Below, piece by piece: positions 1 to 11,091 of a DNA stretch of 64,000 nt; the stretch's first letter is position 1, and the number at the start of each line of letters is the position of its first letter. The notes beneath the pieces are model-generated. The model had not been told where the DNA came from. It worked only from the letters and a program-made list of their open reading frames with translations, and searched no databases. The stretch is taken from assembly GCA_030035585.1 (NCBI GenBank), contig CM057462.1:142378734-142442733 (forward strand), written 5' to 3'. The position numbers and the translations under genes were made by a program. The DNA is from Dugong dugon (Eukaryota; Chordata; Mammalia; Sirenia; Dugongidae).

Positions 1-254
1 AAAGTAATGGAGAAATGAAAAACAGGGAGTCTTCAATCTCTTCTTTGACTTGGGATCCTTCCTTTTTCTCACAGGGACTCTGGAGGAAAAGGAGGCAAAG
101 TTCTGAAAATTATTTTAATCTGCATTGTTCATTTTTAATATTTGAAATTTTTCCAGATGAGTCTATTTTTCCTCTTTATTGAATTGTTTGCACATATCTT
201 TTATTCATTTTCTGCTAGAGCTTTAGAGTTTTTTGTTTTGTTTTGCATACAATT
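1..254. other. AT-rich stretch, nothing recognised
   Basis: No gene, RNA or repeat is recognised. The short ORF here is an AT-rich chance frame. Confidence 0.5.
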
Positions 255-735
255 CAATGTTTTTTATAACTTTATTGAAGTCTGTTTTACACATAAAATT
301 AATAGCCCATTTTTAGTGTACAAGTCAATGATTTTTTTTTAGTAAATTTACCAAGTTGTGCAACCATCATTGTAAGATCATCCCAGTAAGATCCCTAATA
401 TCCATTAACCATTAAACATTGTCTTTCCCCCTCTCCCTCCTCCCTGCCCCCAGACAATCAGTAATCTACTTTCAGTCTCTATAGGCGAGCCTTTTCTGAA
501 CATTTCATATGAATTGGAATCATGTAATATGTGATATCTTTCATCTGGCTTCTCTCACTAGCATGTATCAATAGCTCATTATTTTTACTGCTAAATCTTA
601 TTCCATTGTAAGAATATTCTACATTTTGTCTATATAGCCACAATTTGATGGACATTTAGGTTATTTCCAATTTTTGACTATTATTAATAATGCTGTTAGG
701 TACATGCATGTGCAAGTCTTAGTGTGGATATATAA
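255..735 (-). repeat. Ancient L1M-type LINE 3' end
   Basis: Read on the plus strand, this matches the reverse complement of the 3'UTR and ORF2 end of old mammalian L1M elements. Landmarks are a phrase like 'agtgtacaagtcaatgat', then 'gttgtgcaaccatcat', a pyrimidine-rich block near 430-460, and 'ctttcatctggcttctctcac'. Divergence is high, so it predates the L1 copies further along. Orientation is minus. The exact subfamily cannot be set by eye. Confidence 0.75.
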
Positions 736-1249
736 GATTTACAATTTTTTGACATTATATTTACTTCAAGAACCTTATAAAATGTAAAATATGGTATGTT
801 TGTCTTTTTGTTCAGACAATTATTGTGAGGGTAAAATGCAATATATGAAATGCAATTACTGGCCCTTTATCTGATATTTTTAGATTTCTCCTTTGGGATT
901 AACTATAGATTGAAATTTGGAAATTTGCTTATTCTTTTTCATATTTTTTCTCATTTTCCTTAATTTTCATTATTATACCCTTCCTTTGTCTTCTGGGCAA
1001 GTTTCTCTTTTTTCTCTATTTCTACTTTTCATATGAAAAATCTTGTTCTTTACTGACTTTCATGTCTCCAAGGTAAATTTTATTCTACTAATCATTTTGG
1101 TTTGTTTTATGTATTTTTTATTTTACCTAGTTTCTCTTAATAATTTTACTTTCAGCTCTCTTTATGACTTTCAGTCCCTATTATTTCCCATCTTATTCAG
1201 CTTATTAAGTAGACATTGTCTCAAATTTTTATTTTTTGTGCTTTCTGAG
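736..1249. other. AT-rich stretch, nothing recognised
   Basis: T-rich sequence without recognisable exon or repeat. The 83-codon frame at 1043-1294 is low-complexity and hydrophobic, as expected by chance in T-rich DNA. Confidence 0.5.
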
Positions 1250-1440
1250 TTAGGATTCCAGCTCCAACACATATTCAACTCTTCAAAGCCTTAATTTTCT
1301 TGTCTATAAAATGATAATAATAATGATAGTAAGAGTACAATAACAACAATGATGCCTACCTCATGGGTTCATATTTAAGAATACTGATTGTTTTCCAGAA
1401 CAGTACGTGGCATAATTAAAGTGCTCGAGAATTATTATCG
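1250..1440 (+). repeat. MIR SINE
   Basis: The MIR core and 3' part are visible: 'ttcttgtctataaaatga' is followed by an ATA/ATG-rich section, 'gcctacctcatggg' and an 'agtacgtggcataa' end block. This is an ancient tRNA-derived SINE that used L2 machinery. It is strongly diverged and has no coding role. Confidence 0.7.
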
Positions 1441-1534
1441 TCATCATCATCTAAAACTAGAGGGAAAAGGAAAATTTTTACAAACATTTTCATTGCTTTG
1501 TGGGGTGCAATGAATTACTTAATATTGATCTTCT

Positions 1535-2505
1535 AGCCATAGTCTTTATGACTCCCATACAATGATTGGGTGGGACTATGCAAATAAGGTGCTTGTGGAC
1601 CACCAAGGGAATTGGACAGATTGCTGCTAATGCAAATAAAGTGCATGGAACCCTGCAGGGGCTAGACAATGTAAATAAGGTGTATGAAACCCTAATGAGG
1701 GAATTGGTCAGTTTTGCCCCCTAGCTGAGCTTAAAAGAGAGCCAATCCCAGAACAGAGTGGGACCTGGCTACCACCAAGAAGAAGAGCTGAGAGTGGTGC
1801 CTGTCATTTGCACCCGAGATTCCTGCGCTGAGAACCTCCTAGAAGCAGGAGCCAGAGAGAGAGCAATAACACAGGAGATGGTGAGAGACAATGAGAAGCA
1901 GCAGCAGAGGAATGGCGACAGCAGAGGCAGCAGAACCAGGAGACCAAAAGGAGATGGTGCAGTGGGCTTCCTGGCCCACAGAGCAAGTGGGTGTGCTGAC
2001 TCATGGAGCTAGAGAGCTGAACATCTTTGAGCTGAGGCTTACTGGTGGAGTGGGTTGCCTCTGGACACTTATCAGTAGAGCTTTGTAACACTTGCTTGAC
2101 CAGTGCAGAGGCTGGGCTGGCCCAAGAGGCTCAAGGGGACGAGGGGCCAAGGGCCAAAGAGAGACCTGCCTGCGGCATGGCTGAGAAGAGGATGTCCTGA
2201 TCAAAGAACTGTATGAGTGTTCCTGAACCTGAACTGTAACCTATTACTTCCCTAATAAACCCCATGATTGTAAGTATGGTTTGTGGGTTCTGTGTACCTA
2301 TTGTAATGAGTTACCGAACCCAGCAGAGAAGTAGAGAGTGCCATGGGAGCGATGGTTGGTGTCAGAATTGGTAAAAAGTTTGGGGAGATATGTCTGACCT
2401 CCGCCTCATAGGAATCGCTCTTGGGCTGTTGATCTTGATTCTCCTTCCTCCTTGTGAAGTTAAAGGAGGTCAGATGATGTCTATGCCATGCCGTTTTTAT
2501 ACCTG
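1535..2505 (+). mobile_element. ERV-L-type LTR plus short 5' internal region
   Basis: A moderately GC-rich block related in inverse orientation to 54497-55255. It has repeated octamer-like ATGCAAAT/ATGTAAAT motifs (about 1578-1680), a TTAAAA box near 1730 and AATAAA at 2254-2259, fitting U3-R-U5 order. At 2357-2371 the sequence tggtgtcagaattgg matches the complement of the tRNA-Leu 3' end with CCA (one mismatch in 15). That is the primer binding site type that names ERV-L. About 135 bp of leader follows, then similarity to the second copy stops. No gag, pol or env is present. ORFs inside (1758-2012, 1804-2091) are incidental. Confidence 0.75.
2357..2371 (+). promoter_or_regulatory. Retroviral primer binding site, tRNA-Leu type
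   Basis: Fifteen bases immediately 3' of the LTR are complementary to the CCACTTCTGACACCA end of leucine tRNA except at one position. This site primes minus-strand DNA synthesis in ERV-L-class elements. It is a fossil here. Confidence 0.75.
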
Positions 2506-3420
2506 GAATTAATAAGTTCATGTGCATACATGGTTTATATCTTTTCCTTTCCAAATATATTTCGTTGATTGAATAACTTCAAACAATAATTATCAGTGTT
2601 TGGCACCAATATTTGGTACATGGCATTATTAAATATTATTTTCAGACATTGTGGTATAAAACAAAGGTTTCCAATCAATGTAGACAGTCCACTGGGGTGC
2701 CCTGAATGGGTTATAGGTATACAAAAAGATTGATTCCCTCAGCATACAGAGTAACCAGGAGATTGCCACACATTCTAAACCAATTGCTATATGTCTTAAG
2801 CAGCCTTATCCGTTGGCTCTAAACTGATGCTGCCCTCTAGTATGTATGCCATGGTATGAATAGAGTGGAGCCTTAGTGCCTACACATACCTGTGTGCAAT
2901 CATTGGTTCTTGCATTTTTAGCTAGAGGAAATGTATTAGATATGTTCTTGGGTCTAAGTTTCCTCATATATTTTAAATATGTTGATCGTTAATTATTTTT
3001 ATATATATATTATTTATAATTTGATATCTGAATTCCAAGATTGGTAGTGGGACTCTAAGCACCTTATTCCATTTCTGGAGTTACAGTCTTCAAACTGAGT
3101 TAATCGGCAGAGTTAGAGGAAAAAAGTATAACAACAAATGTCTGTGATCAGCACTGTTCGGGTTACTGTGAGTGGTTCAAAGTTGAATAAATTATAGCTT
3201 GTGCTCTCAAAGGAGAACAATGTAATAAGAGAAATTACAGATTTTGCCTTACAGAATCATGCTTAACCTGAACCTGAGATTAAAATAACAAATAGTAAAA
3301 CAGTGATTTCACATCAGCCAAAACTTCAGATCTTATTAGGAAGGAATTTACATTTTTGAGTACCTGAGATAGGCTATGTTAGACTCTTTAGATATTTTAA
3401 GTAATTTAATCTCTTCTAAT
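2506..3420. other. Unique-looking DNA, nothing recognised
   Basis: No coding exon or named repeat is seen. It contains a short TA-rich run at about 3000-3020. Confidence 0.5.
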
Positions 3421-3590
3421 GTTCCTGGTGGCATAGTAGTTAAGTGCTGTGGCTACTAACCAAAAGCTCGGCAGTTCCAATCCACCAGGTGCTCCTTGGA
3501 AACTCTATGGGGCAGTTCTACTCTGTCCTATAGGGTCACTATGAGTTGGAATCCACTCGATGGCAATGGGTCTCGTTTTTTTTTTTTAAT
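3421..3590 (+). repeat. AfroSINE, copy 1 of tandem pair
   Basis: This is an afrotherian tRNA-derived SINE. The Pol III A-box region is near 'gtagttaagtgct' and the B-box region near 'ggcagttccaatcc'. The body 'ctatggggcagttctactct' follows, then the RTE-like tail 'tagggtcactatgagt' and a T-rich end. TAATGTT flanks both sides, a short target-site duplication. Confidence 0.92.
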
Positions 3591-3596
3591 GTTAAT

Positions 3597-3768
3597 GAGC
3601 CCTGGTGGAGCAGTGGTTTAAGCTTTTGGCTGCGAACCAAAATGTCGGCAGTAGGAATCCACCAGCTGCTCCTTCCAAACCCTATGGAGCAGTTCTATTC
3701 TGTCCTATAGGGTCACTAGGAATCAAAATTGACTCCATGGCACTGGGTTTTTTTTTTTTTTAATGTTA
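3597..3768 (+). repeat. AfroSINE, copy 2 of tandem pair
   Basis: A second AfroSINE in the same orientation starts a few bases after the first ends. It has the 'ctatggagcagttctat' body, a 'tagggtcactagg' tail and a T-run. The flanking AATGTTAA is shared with copy 1, so the second copy probably landed at the target duplication of the first. Confidence 0.9.
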
Positions 3769-3819
3769 ATAAAATTAATTTTTAATTAATTATAAATTCA
3801 TTTGACACAGCCCCCTCTT

Positions 3820-3950
3820 CCTCACTTAGGACATTTAGATTCAGAAAGATTAAGAAAGTTTCTGGAAGCCATATAGGAATTTATTTGTGAAACTGGATTT
3901 GTAACTCAGATCTGTTAAAATAGAACCCATGTTACTTCTATTATACTAAA
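3820..3950 (-). repeat. MIR SINE (reverse)
   Basis: Resembles the reverse complement of the MIR core: 'gattcagaaagattaagaaag', then a 'gccatataggaat' block and 'ggatttgtaactcagatct'. Ancient and diverged. Confidence 0.6.
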
Positions 3951-4407
3951 CTAATGTTTATTATAATAGTTCAAGTATAACTTATCTTTATTCAATCAGC
4001 TGATGATCTTGTTTCATTATTTTTTTCTTCTTTTTTACAATTTCTGTAATAGAAAACAACAGATACTAAGGAGTCAGTTATGCCCTAAAAATATGTAGAC
4101 TGCTTTAGGTGCCCCATCCAAAGTCTATCCCATGCATGCTGAACCAAAGCCTTCCTACTGCAAGCTTCAGCAACTCATTCATTGCATGAGGACATTGTCT
4201 GACTGAAAGGCCCCAGGACAGGGCAGTTCCAAGGGGTTAACTTCCCTGGGAGAAGCTTTCAGCTAATTAATTTCATCACCCAAGGGTGTGAAAAATGTGA
4301 AGGGTGCTCTTTAAAATCTTTTGAGATCCCCAGGGCTTGAACCCCAGATGCACAGAGTGCTAACCTAATTAACATTCTCTTTTTATTGGCTTCCTTCCTT
4401 CCTTTAA
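3951..4407. other. Unique-looking DNA, nothing recognised
   Basis: No exon or known repeat is recognised. Confidence 0.5.
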
Positions 4408-4608
4408 GGAGCTTTAGTGACAGTGGTTAAGGGTTTGGCTACTAATTGAAAAAGGCTGGCGGTTCAAACCCACCAGCTACTCTGTGGGAGAAAAATGTGG
4501 CAATCTGCTTCTGTAAAGATTACAGCCTTGGAAACACTATGGGACGTTACTCTGTTCTACAGGGTTGCTATGAGTAGAAATTGACTCCATGGCACTATTT
4601 TTTTTTTC
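4408..4608 (+). repeat. AfroSINE, long subtype
   Basis: Has the A-box region 'gtggttaagggtttggct', the B-box region 'ggcggttcaaaccc' and an extra internal block 'gggagaaaaatgtggcaat...tacagcct' that defines a longer subtype. The common body and an RTE-like tail ending in a T-run follow. The flanks are CCTTCC-rich on both sides. Confidence 0.9.
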
Positions 4609-4999
4609 CTTCCATTGTACTTTCCTACTGTTCCATCTGTGCTTCCAAGGATTGTCTTACCAATCAGTTATTTCTGCTCAAATTCTTGTCTCAAGGTCTG
4701 CTTCTGAGGAAATTCAACCTAACAAAAGGAAATGCACTGTGAAAGTATAAATTGTTTAAAACATTTAGGTACGTTCCTGGATAATGCAAAATAAATTTTT
4801 AAAATAATTAAATTTGATTTACTAGAAGAAAAATTACTCAGTATTTTCCTCTCAATTTATTTATTTTTTTAATGGGCCACATACTAATATAAAACTAAAA
4901 ATTCTGTCAGTGATTTAGACACTTAATTTCGAAGTCATCAAGTATCAGTATAAATACCTAGTTTATTAATTTCATTCTTTAATAAATATTAAAACACAA
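4609..4999. other. AT-rich DNA, nothing recognised
   Basis: AT-rich, without recognisable genes or repeats. Confidence 0.5.
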
Positions 5000-5055
5000 A
5001 AACAAAGCCAAACCCATTGCAGTCAAGTCAATTCTGACTCATAGTGGCATTACTA
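5000..5055 (-). repeat. AfroSINE 3' fragment (reverse)
   Basis: 'ccaaacccattgcagtcaag' followed by 'tcaattctgactcatagtgg' is the reverse complement of the AfroSINE tail. Only the 3' end is present, as in a 5'-truncated insertion. Confidence 0.75.
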
Positions 5056-5464
5056 GAGGAAATTTTTATACAGCATTCAGAATATATTAGTTTAACAGCT
5101 ATTTTAGTGTTATTATTGTGATTTAATTCATGGATATTAAAATGCTACATATATATTTATATGTGTATAAAATATAAAATAACCATATTTTTTCTCTAAT
5201 GACTATCTTGAATTTTTTTCCTAATACAGAAAACAACATTTCTTGCATGTTAAGATCTCTTAAATACAGATAATTAAAGGATATAATTTGGAGTTTGACG
5301 TTTGTCTAATTTTGTTTTTACATGTTTGTAGAAAACCACTCTGATCATCCTGAGACTGTTAGAAACAGAAAAATTATTAGTATACACCAAATATAAAAAC
5401 TGAATAAACGAGGACTACACTCTACTGTTTGTTTTTAGAAGTTTTTCATTTCTAGAGACGCCAC
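5056..5464. other. AT-rich DNA, nothing recognised
   Basis: No feature is recognised apart from its position just 3' (on the minus strand) of the candidate exon at 5465-5637. Confidence 0.45.
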
Positions 5465-5637
5465 CTGCTGCTGTGGTAATCTTTTTTAGAGCTTGCTCAA
5501 AGTCCATGAGGACTTTTTTTGGATCACTTGCCACAAAGATTACATTCTCTTTGGAGTTCAGATATGCTACGTCAAAACATTGGAGCTTTTGCAAGTTTTC
5601 TCTCAACAGGAGAAATATATCCCCTACAAATTGAAGG
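5465..5637 (-). other. Candidate coding exon or pseudoexon, unrecognised
   Basis: On the minus strand a stop-free frame of about 57 codons runs from just after a T-rich tract ending in TTAG (acceptor-like, 5638-5640) to CAG|GTGGCG (weak donor-like, GT at 5463-5464). The frame continues past the donor to a stop at 5415. The peptide is not low-complexity: it contains ENVIFVASDPKKVL and MDFEQALKKI, and its composition looks like a folded soluble protein, unlike the T-rich chance frames nearby. I do not recognise the family. The 173-nt length would give a phase-changing exon. It could be a real exon, a decayed pseudogene piece or chance. No neighbouring exon was found. Confidence 0.3.
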
Positions 5638-5640
5638 CTA

Positions 5641-6089
5641 AGTCAAAAAAGCAGTAAACAACTTTCTAAAGCTCTTCTCCGAGTTTCGGAATATGACTAT
5701 ACTGGGCCCTCATTATATTATACTTTGCCCCTCATACTAAATCAGTGACAAGAATATTATAGATATATAACAGGCAAATGCACACTGTTTGCTTGCTTTT
5801 TCTTGGTTCCTGGCTAACTTAAACATAATTTGGATTTTTTTGAAGTATTTCAGTATTGTTCTGGAACAAATATTTAGTAAACTCAATTCTTAATGTTTCA
5901 AAGTAGACTAAAATTAATCTTTCTGAAATAATATAATTGATGCAAAGCTATAAACAAAAGCAAATAATATCAATTTTCTTTAGTTATCTGTACCTGATCC
6001 CCTTATGTTTTATTTTACCACTTCTTGAAAATAGGGAATATTTAAGTTTTGGAGCTGATTTATAACCATCCATGTCATATTATTGCATC
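5641..6089. other. AT-rich DNA, nothing recognised
   Basis: No gene or named repeat is seen. Confidence 0.5.
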
Positions 6090-6560
6090 TACCTAAATTT
6101 TGATAGAGTTATAGTGAAACCTCCCAATTTAACTGCATTTTTATCAAGTTCTTTAATTTTAATATTTTTGGGTTTTTATAGTTATTTTTTATTTTGTGTA
6201 TATAGATTTGTGACTCATATCTCCTTTATAAGCACACCTTTTGTATTGCCTAATATTCTCCTTTATCCTGTTTATTGCTTTTAATCTTAAATTCTACCTT
6301 GTCTGATATTAATATCACTTCTCTTGCTTTCTTTTAGTTTGTATTTACCTTTTATCTATTTGTTCATCTCTAACTTTAACCATCTAAGAAGTGTTTATTG
6401 TAAACAGCACCTAAGCTAGTTTTTTTTAACCTCAGTCTGGCAGTTTTGTATCTTGTATTTTAATGGAAAATTTTAGTCTGTAAAAAGTATATATAACAAA
6501 TGATATACTTCATTTTATTTATGTTTTTAAAATTTTACTTCAAGTTTATTACATATTCTA
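6090..6560 (-). repeat. Probable old L1 fragment (ORF1-ORF2 junction area)
   Basis: Plus-strand text such as 'ttaaattctaccttgtctga' and 'cacttctcttgctttctttt' resembles the reverse complement of the start of an L1 ORF2, as in the younger copy near 30300-30420. It is highly diverged, so the boundaries are soft. Confidence 0.45.
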
Positions 6561-7260
6561 CTTTATTGTTTCCTCGTGTTTACTTCATTTGTTTTTGCTG
6601 TTTTATTCCAAGTGTTCTTCATTCTATTTTCTTTCTTGTGCTAATAAGGAATTTCTAGAGTAAATTAATGATTGCATTCCCTTTCTCTGACTCTACAGCA
6701 AGTACAAAGTCCCAAATTTATTCCTCATGGAGATGTTAAAATTTCCTTCCATTTCTCAGCACACTAATAAGATTTTTTCCAATATTCTAATTTCTAGTAC
6801 TCTCACTGGCCTTCTTCTTTTTCCCCCTCCCTTTCTCCATTCTGCAAATGCCTTTGTGATTCTTTATTTCCCACCGTCTCCCTACTTTTTCACCCTCCAT
6901 CCCTGGTTAGTTTAGTACTAACCAGAATTTCCTTTACAATATATTACTTCAATTTCAGAAGTTCTTTAGCTTTTACATTCTCCATGTCCATGCGCTCTAT
7001 CTCTCCAGGGTATTCCACAAGTATATCTTGCAAGGCTCATTGCTCACTTCTTTCCTTTCTTCTTCCTCTTTCTTCATCTTGAAGTCCTTATTAATTTTCA
7101 TCTGATGCTTGATTAGACTCTTTTTTCAAGTATTTTTCTCAAATTTTGAGTATGATGGTGATTTATCCTCTCAGAATCCTTTCACGTTTCTTTATCTCTG
7201 ACAGATAAATAATATTTTGAGGTTGAAGACCTTTTCTGACACTAATATAATATATAGAAA
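6561..7260. other. T-rich DNA, possibly decayed L1
   Basis: Pyrimidine-rich on the plus strand, with no clear repeat boundaries. It may continue the old L1 to the left. No gene is seen. Confidence 0.35.
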
Positions 7261-7468
7261 AAGCCCTGGTGAAGCAGTGGTTAAGTGCTCGGCTGCTAAC
7301 TTAAAAGTTGGTTGTTAGAATCCACCAGCTGCTCCTCAGGAGAAAAATGTGGTAGTCTGCTTCCTTAAAGGTTTACAGCCTCAGAAAACCTATGGGGCAG
7401 TTTTTCTCTATCCTATAGGATTATTATGAGTCAGAATTGATTCCATGGCAGTGGGTTTGGTTTGGTTT
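7261..7468 (+). repeat. AfroSINE, long subtype
   Basis: 'gtggttaagtgctcggctgc' carries the A-box. The extra 'ggagaaaaatgtggtagtct' block, the 'ctatggggcagtttttctct' body and the 'attatgagtcagaattga' tail follow. The 3' end runs directly into the GATA microsatellite. Confidence 0.92.
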
Positions 7469-7558
7469 AGGTATAGATAGATAGATAGACAGATAGGTAT
7501 GTAGGTCGGTAGATAGGTAGATAGATAGATAGATACCTAAATAGATAGATAGATAGAT
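7469..7558 (+). repeat. GATA/GGTA microsatellite
   Basis: Imperfect tetranucleotide repeat of GATA with GACA and GGTA variants, directly joined to the SINE tail. The tail probably seeded it. Confidence 0.95.
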
Positions 7559-7650
7559 TCTTATTTTTCTTTCCAGGTAAGCTTTTATTTTTTCCTAAAA
7601 GCTTGTGATATTTTCTCTTTAGCTTAAAACCTTTTATCAAGGTTTGGATT

Positions 7651-9637
7651 GAGGGGGGCAAGGCCAAGATGGCAGAGTAGTCAGACACTGTCAGTGGTCC
7701 CTCTTACAACAAAGACCCAAAAAACAAGTGAATTGATTATATACGTCAATCTGGGAGCCATGAACATCAAAGGCAAAGTTGAGGAATTGGACTGAGTGGT
7801 GGGAGAGTGAGAGATGGTTTGGAAGCAGTGAGGAGTTGCCAGACCTGACCCAGCTGGAGCTGGAATCCTTCAGCGTGGATCAGCTAGGGGTCCGCAGTGA
7901 GACAGACAAGCAGTGGCTCTTGGGAGACGTTTTCCACATTGAGAGAGACCCAGGGGCAGAGAGACTCTTGGCCATCCAGAATGAGTGAGAAGCAGCCCTT
8001 GATCTGTGAAAGATAAGTACTTGCGTCTGGCCTACTGCACGGATCAAAAACACCCCCGTTAGGGAAAAAACTCTCTCCCATTTAACTCCCTGCTGCCTGT
8101 TCTGCACTGGGCCTGGCATGGCTTCAGGGATTGCCAAGTCCCCTGGACCGGAAGTAGGACGGTCAAGTACCCAGAGCCATTCTCCCGGCCTTGAAGAGTG
8201 AACAAATTAACAAATGGGGGAAAAAATAATCTGCCAGCTCCCCTAAGGCAAGAACTCAGGGTAAGCACAGCTCCTTTTCCTAGGCACAGGCATAGGGGAT
8301 CCACGGACTCTGAGTGCCTTTCCCCCTGCGTAGACTTGTGTGGGCCCATTTCAACAGCATAGGCCCTCTTTACTGCAGTACAAAAGGGTATATACTTGAA
8401 GTCTAACTTCAACTGTTTCAGCTGTGAAGTGGCAGGTTTGTAGCATTTGCACTGCTCTGCCCATTAAGCAGAGGCTTCACCTACCCACATCAGGGGCCTT
8501 AGGACTCATGGCTCCACTGACACCACCTGGCCACCTGAAACAGGGGCCTAAGAACAAGAGGTGCCCCCAGTCCTTACAGCCAATAGCATCAGGTGCTCAT
8601 AGTCTGGCTGGAAAACCGACCCACCTACGTGCTCTAGGAAACAGGGACATGCTGTCTTAGGCTGGGTTCTCTAGAGAAGCAAAATCAGTAAAGTGTATAA
8701 GTATATATGTAGAGAGAGATTTATATCAAGGAAACAGCTCATACGATTGTAGAGGCTAGAACGCCCCAACTCCGTGGATCAGGGTAGAGGCCTCTCCCAA
8801 GTTATGCAGCCAAGGAAGCTTTTGAGCCCAAGATCGGCAGGTCAGAGAGCAGGGCTCCTGTTCACGGGCTGTGAATGTTGATGAATTCTGAGATCAGCAT
8901 GCAAGACCACAAGGTTTCTCCCGATTCATATAGCTGCAGGGGCTGGCAAACACAAGATCAGTAGGTCAGAGAGCAGGGTTCTGCTCACAGGCTGTGAAGA
9001 TTGATGAATCCCAAGTTCAGCAGATAAGCTGACATCTCAAGTCTCAAGAACCAGCAATGAGACAACAGGATGCAGCTGCAGGATCCAGAGTAAGCAAAAA
9101 GCCAGAACGTCTGCTCATATTCAGATGTGGGCCACTTCCCCAAGGAGACTCCCTTTCATCTGACTGGCTACTCACAGTGTATTCAATCATGGGAGTGATC
9201 ATATTAAAACACTGAGAATCTTGGCCCAGCAAAGTTGACACACAATCATAACCATCACACTTGCTTTCCTCCCAGACACTCGGGATGGACATTGGCCCCC
9301 TGCTTGCTTTGTGTTTGTTCCCCTGCTGCAGCCAGATGCCTGTGCCTACACCAATCACCCATGCCTGTCTAGGACTGTAAGTGAGAACCTACACCACACA
9401 CATCATGGCTGACTACCTGGACACCTGAGCTGAATCCATACAGGAAGAGTAGGTAGACTCATGGGCTCACATACTGAGCGGCAGTTCTGGCCACCTGGTG
9501 GCAGGACATTGGAACTTCAGAGGCTAAAGTGACTGGGCTAGCTCACACGAGCAGCCTATTCAGGCATATCAAAACAAAACAGAACAAGAAGCTAGGATAC
9601 AGTAAGCAAACATAAAATAAATAAATATAATAATTTA
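7651..9637 (+). promoter_or_regulatory. L1-A 5'UTR / internal promoter region
   Basis: GC-richer leader before ORF1, interrupted by an LTR. The first bases carry CCAAGATGGC, which resembles the YY1 motif that sets the L1 transcription start in other mammals. It is similar to the start of L1-D at 37889. It lacks the tandem monomers seen in L1-C. ORFs on either strand here (7779-7988, 8059-8412, 9044-9358) have no recognised product. Confidence 0.75.
8653..9259 (+). mobile_element. Solo LTR, ERV-L/MLT2-like, in L1-A 5'UTR
   Basis: Starts TGTCTTAGGCTGGGTTCTCT and ends 'aaccatcaca', with TG...CA termini. The 'ttctctagagaagcaaaa' start and the 'ggcccagcaaagttgacaca' end recall the MLT2 LTRs of ERV-L. 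It is flanked by CATGC (8648-8652) and CTTGC (9260-9264), a 5-bp target duplication with one mismatch, as expected for ERV-L. No internal viral genes are present, so it is a solo LTR left by recombination. Confidence 0.85.
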
Positions 9638-10620
9638 TTGTTGGCTTGGAGACAACAGTCAATATCAAATCACATAAAGAGGCAGACCTTGATGGCTTCA
9701 GCAAGCTCCCAAAATAAAGAATCTAGAAATTTTCCAGAGGAAGAAAATTTCTTGGAATCACTGGAGGCAAAATACAAAAGATTAATATACAGAACTCTTC
9801 AAGACATCAGGAAGGAAATTAGGCAAAACACAGACCTTGCAATAGAGGAACTTAAATAGATTTGAGAAGAGCATAATGACAAATTTAATAGACTGCGAGA
9901 ATCCATAGAGAGACAGCAATCAGAAATCCAGAAGATTAATGATAAAATTTCAGAATTGGACAACTCAGTAGAAAGTCATAGAAGCAGAACTGAGGCAGTG
10001 GAAGTCAGAATTAGTGAGAATGAAGACAAAGCACTTGGCACCAACTTATATGAGGAAAAATCAGATAAAAGGATTTAAAAAATGAAGAAACACTAAGAAT
10101 TATGTGGGATTCCAACAAAAGGAATAACGTACAAGTGACTGGAGTACCAGAAGGGGGGAGGGTGGGAATAACAGAAAATACAGAAAGAATTATTGAAGAT
10201 TTGTTGGCAGAAAACTTCCCTGATACAGTGAAAGATGAGATGATATCTATCCAAGATGCTCACCAAACCCCACGTATGGTAGATCCCAAAATACAGTCAC
10301 CAAGTTATATTATAATCAGAATGGCCAAAAACTAAGATAAAAAGAGAATGTCAAGAGTGGCTCAGGATAAACAAAAAGTCATCTACAAAGGAGAGTCAAT
10401 AAGAATAAGCTCAGAGTACTCAGCAGAAACCATACAAGCAAGAAGGCAATGGAATGACATATATAAAACCTTGAAGGGAAAAAAATTGCCATCCAAGAAT
10501 TATACATCCAGCAAAACTGTGTCTCATATATGATGGCAAAATTAGTGCATTTCCAGATAAACAGAAGTTTAGGGAATTTGCAAAAACCAAAACAAAATTA
10601 CAAAAAATACTAAAGGGAGT
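9638..10620 (+). pseudogene. L1-A ORF1 (RNA-binding protein), broken
   Basis: L1 ORF1 protein is a trimeric nucleic-acid chaperone that coats L1 RNA. The first open piece, 9638-9859, ends at a premature TAG. Reading on, the coiled-coil segment (ERQQSEIQKINDKISELDNS) is visible up to about 10075. The RRM and C-terminal parts follow in another frame: ENTERIIEDLLAENFPD at 10102-10335, then SSEYSAETIQARRQWNDIYK at 10348-10533. At least three breaks are needed to read it through. Length is near the usual 300-340 residues. ORF2 follows after about 500 bp of A-rich spacer. Confidence 0.85.
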
Positions 10621-11091
10621 CCTCTGGTTAGAAAATCAATAACATCAGATAACAACCCAAGATTAGAACACAGGACAGAGCAGCCAGATATTAACCGAGA
10701 CAGGGAAGTCACAAAATTAAATCAAAGCTCAAACACTGAAAATAGGGAAACAGAGATGTCAATACGTAAAAGATGACAACACTAAAACAAAAGGGATAGA
10801 CTAAAAAATGCAGACATAGATTTTTCATACAGAGAGGAAGTCAAGGCAATATAAAGACATAAAAGGCTGGTTTAAACTTACAAAAATAGGGATAAATATT
10901 AAGGTAACCACAAAGGAAACAAACAGTCCTACACATCAAAATAAAAAACTAAAAAATATAAAGAATCAGCAAAAACAAAATCAACAACAATGAAAAAGAT
11001 GAAAAGAAAAAACATAAAGAAAAATGACTCATCACAGAATATTAAGTGGAACAAAGAAACTGATCAACAACACATAAAAAAAGACATCAAA

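Noticed and set aside
1758..2091. Overlapping ORFs with a Gln/Arg/Glu-rich peptide
   Set aside because: They lie inside the ERV-L-type LTR and are on both strands. LTR sequence explains them.
7469..7558. Short regularly spaced repeats that might suggest a CRISPR-like array
   Set aside because: It is a GATA-type microsatellite with no spacers, in mammalian DNA.
8059..8412. 117-codon minus-strand ORF in L1-A leader
   Set aside because: Antisense frame in an L1 5'UTR with no recognisable domain and no matching frame in the L1-D leader.
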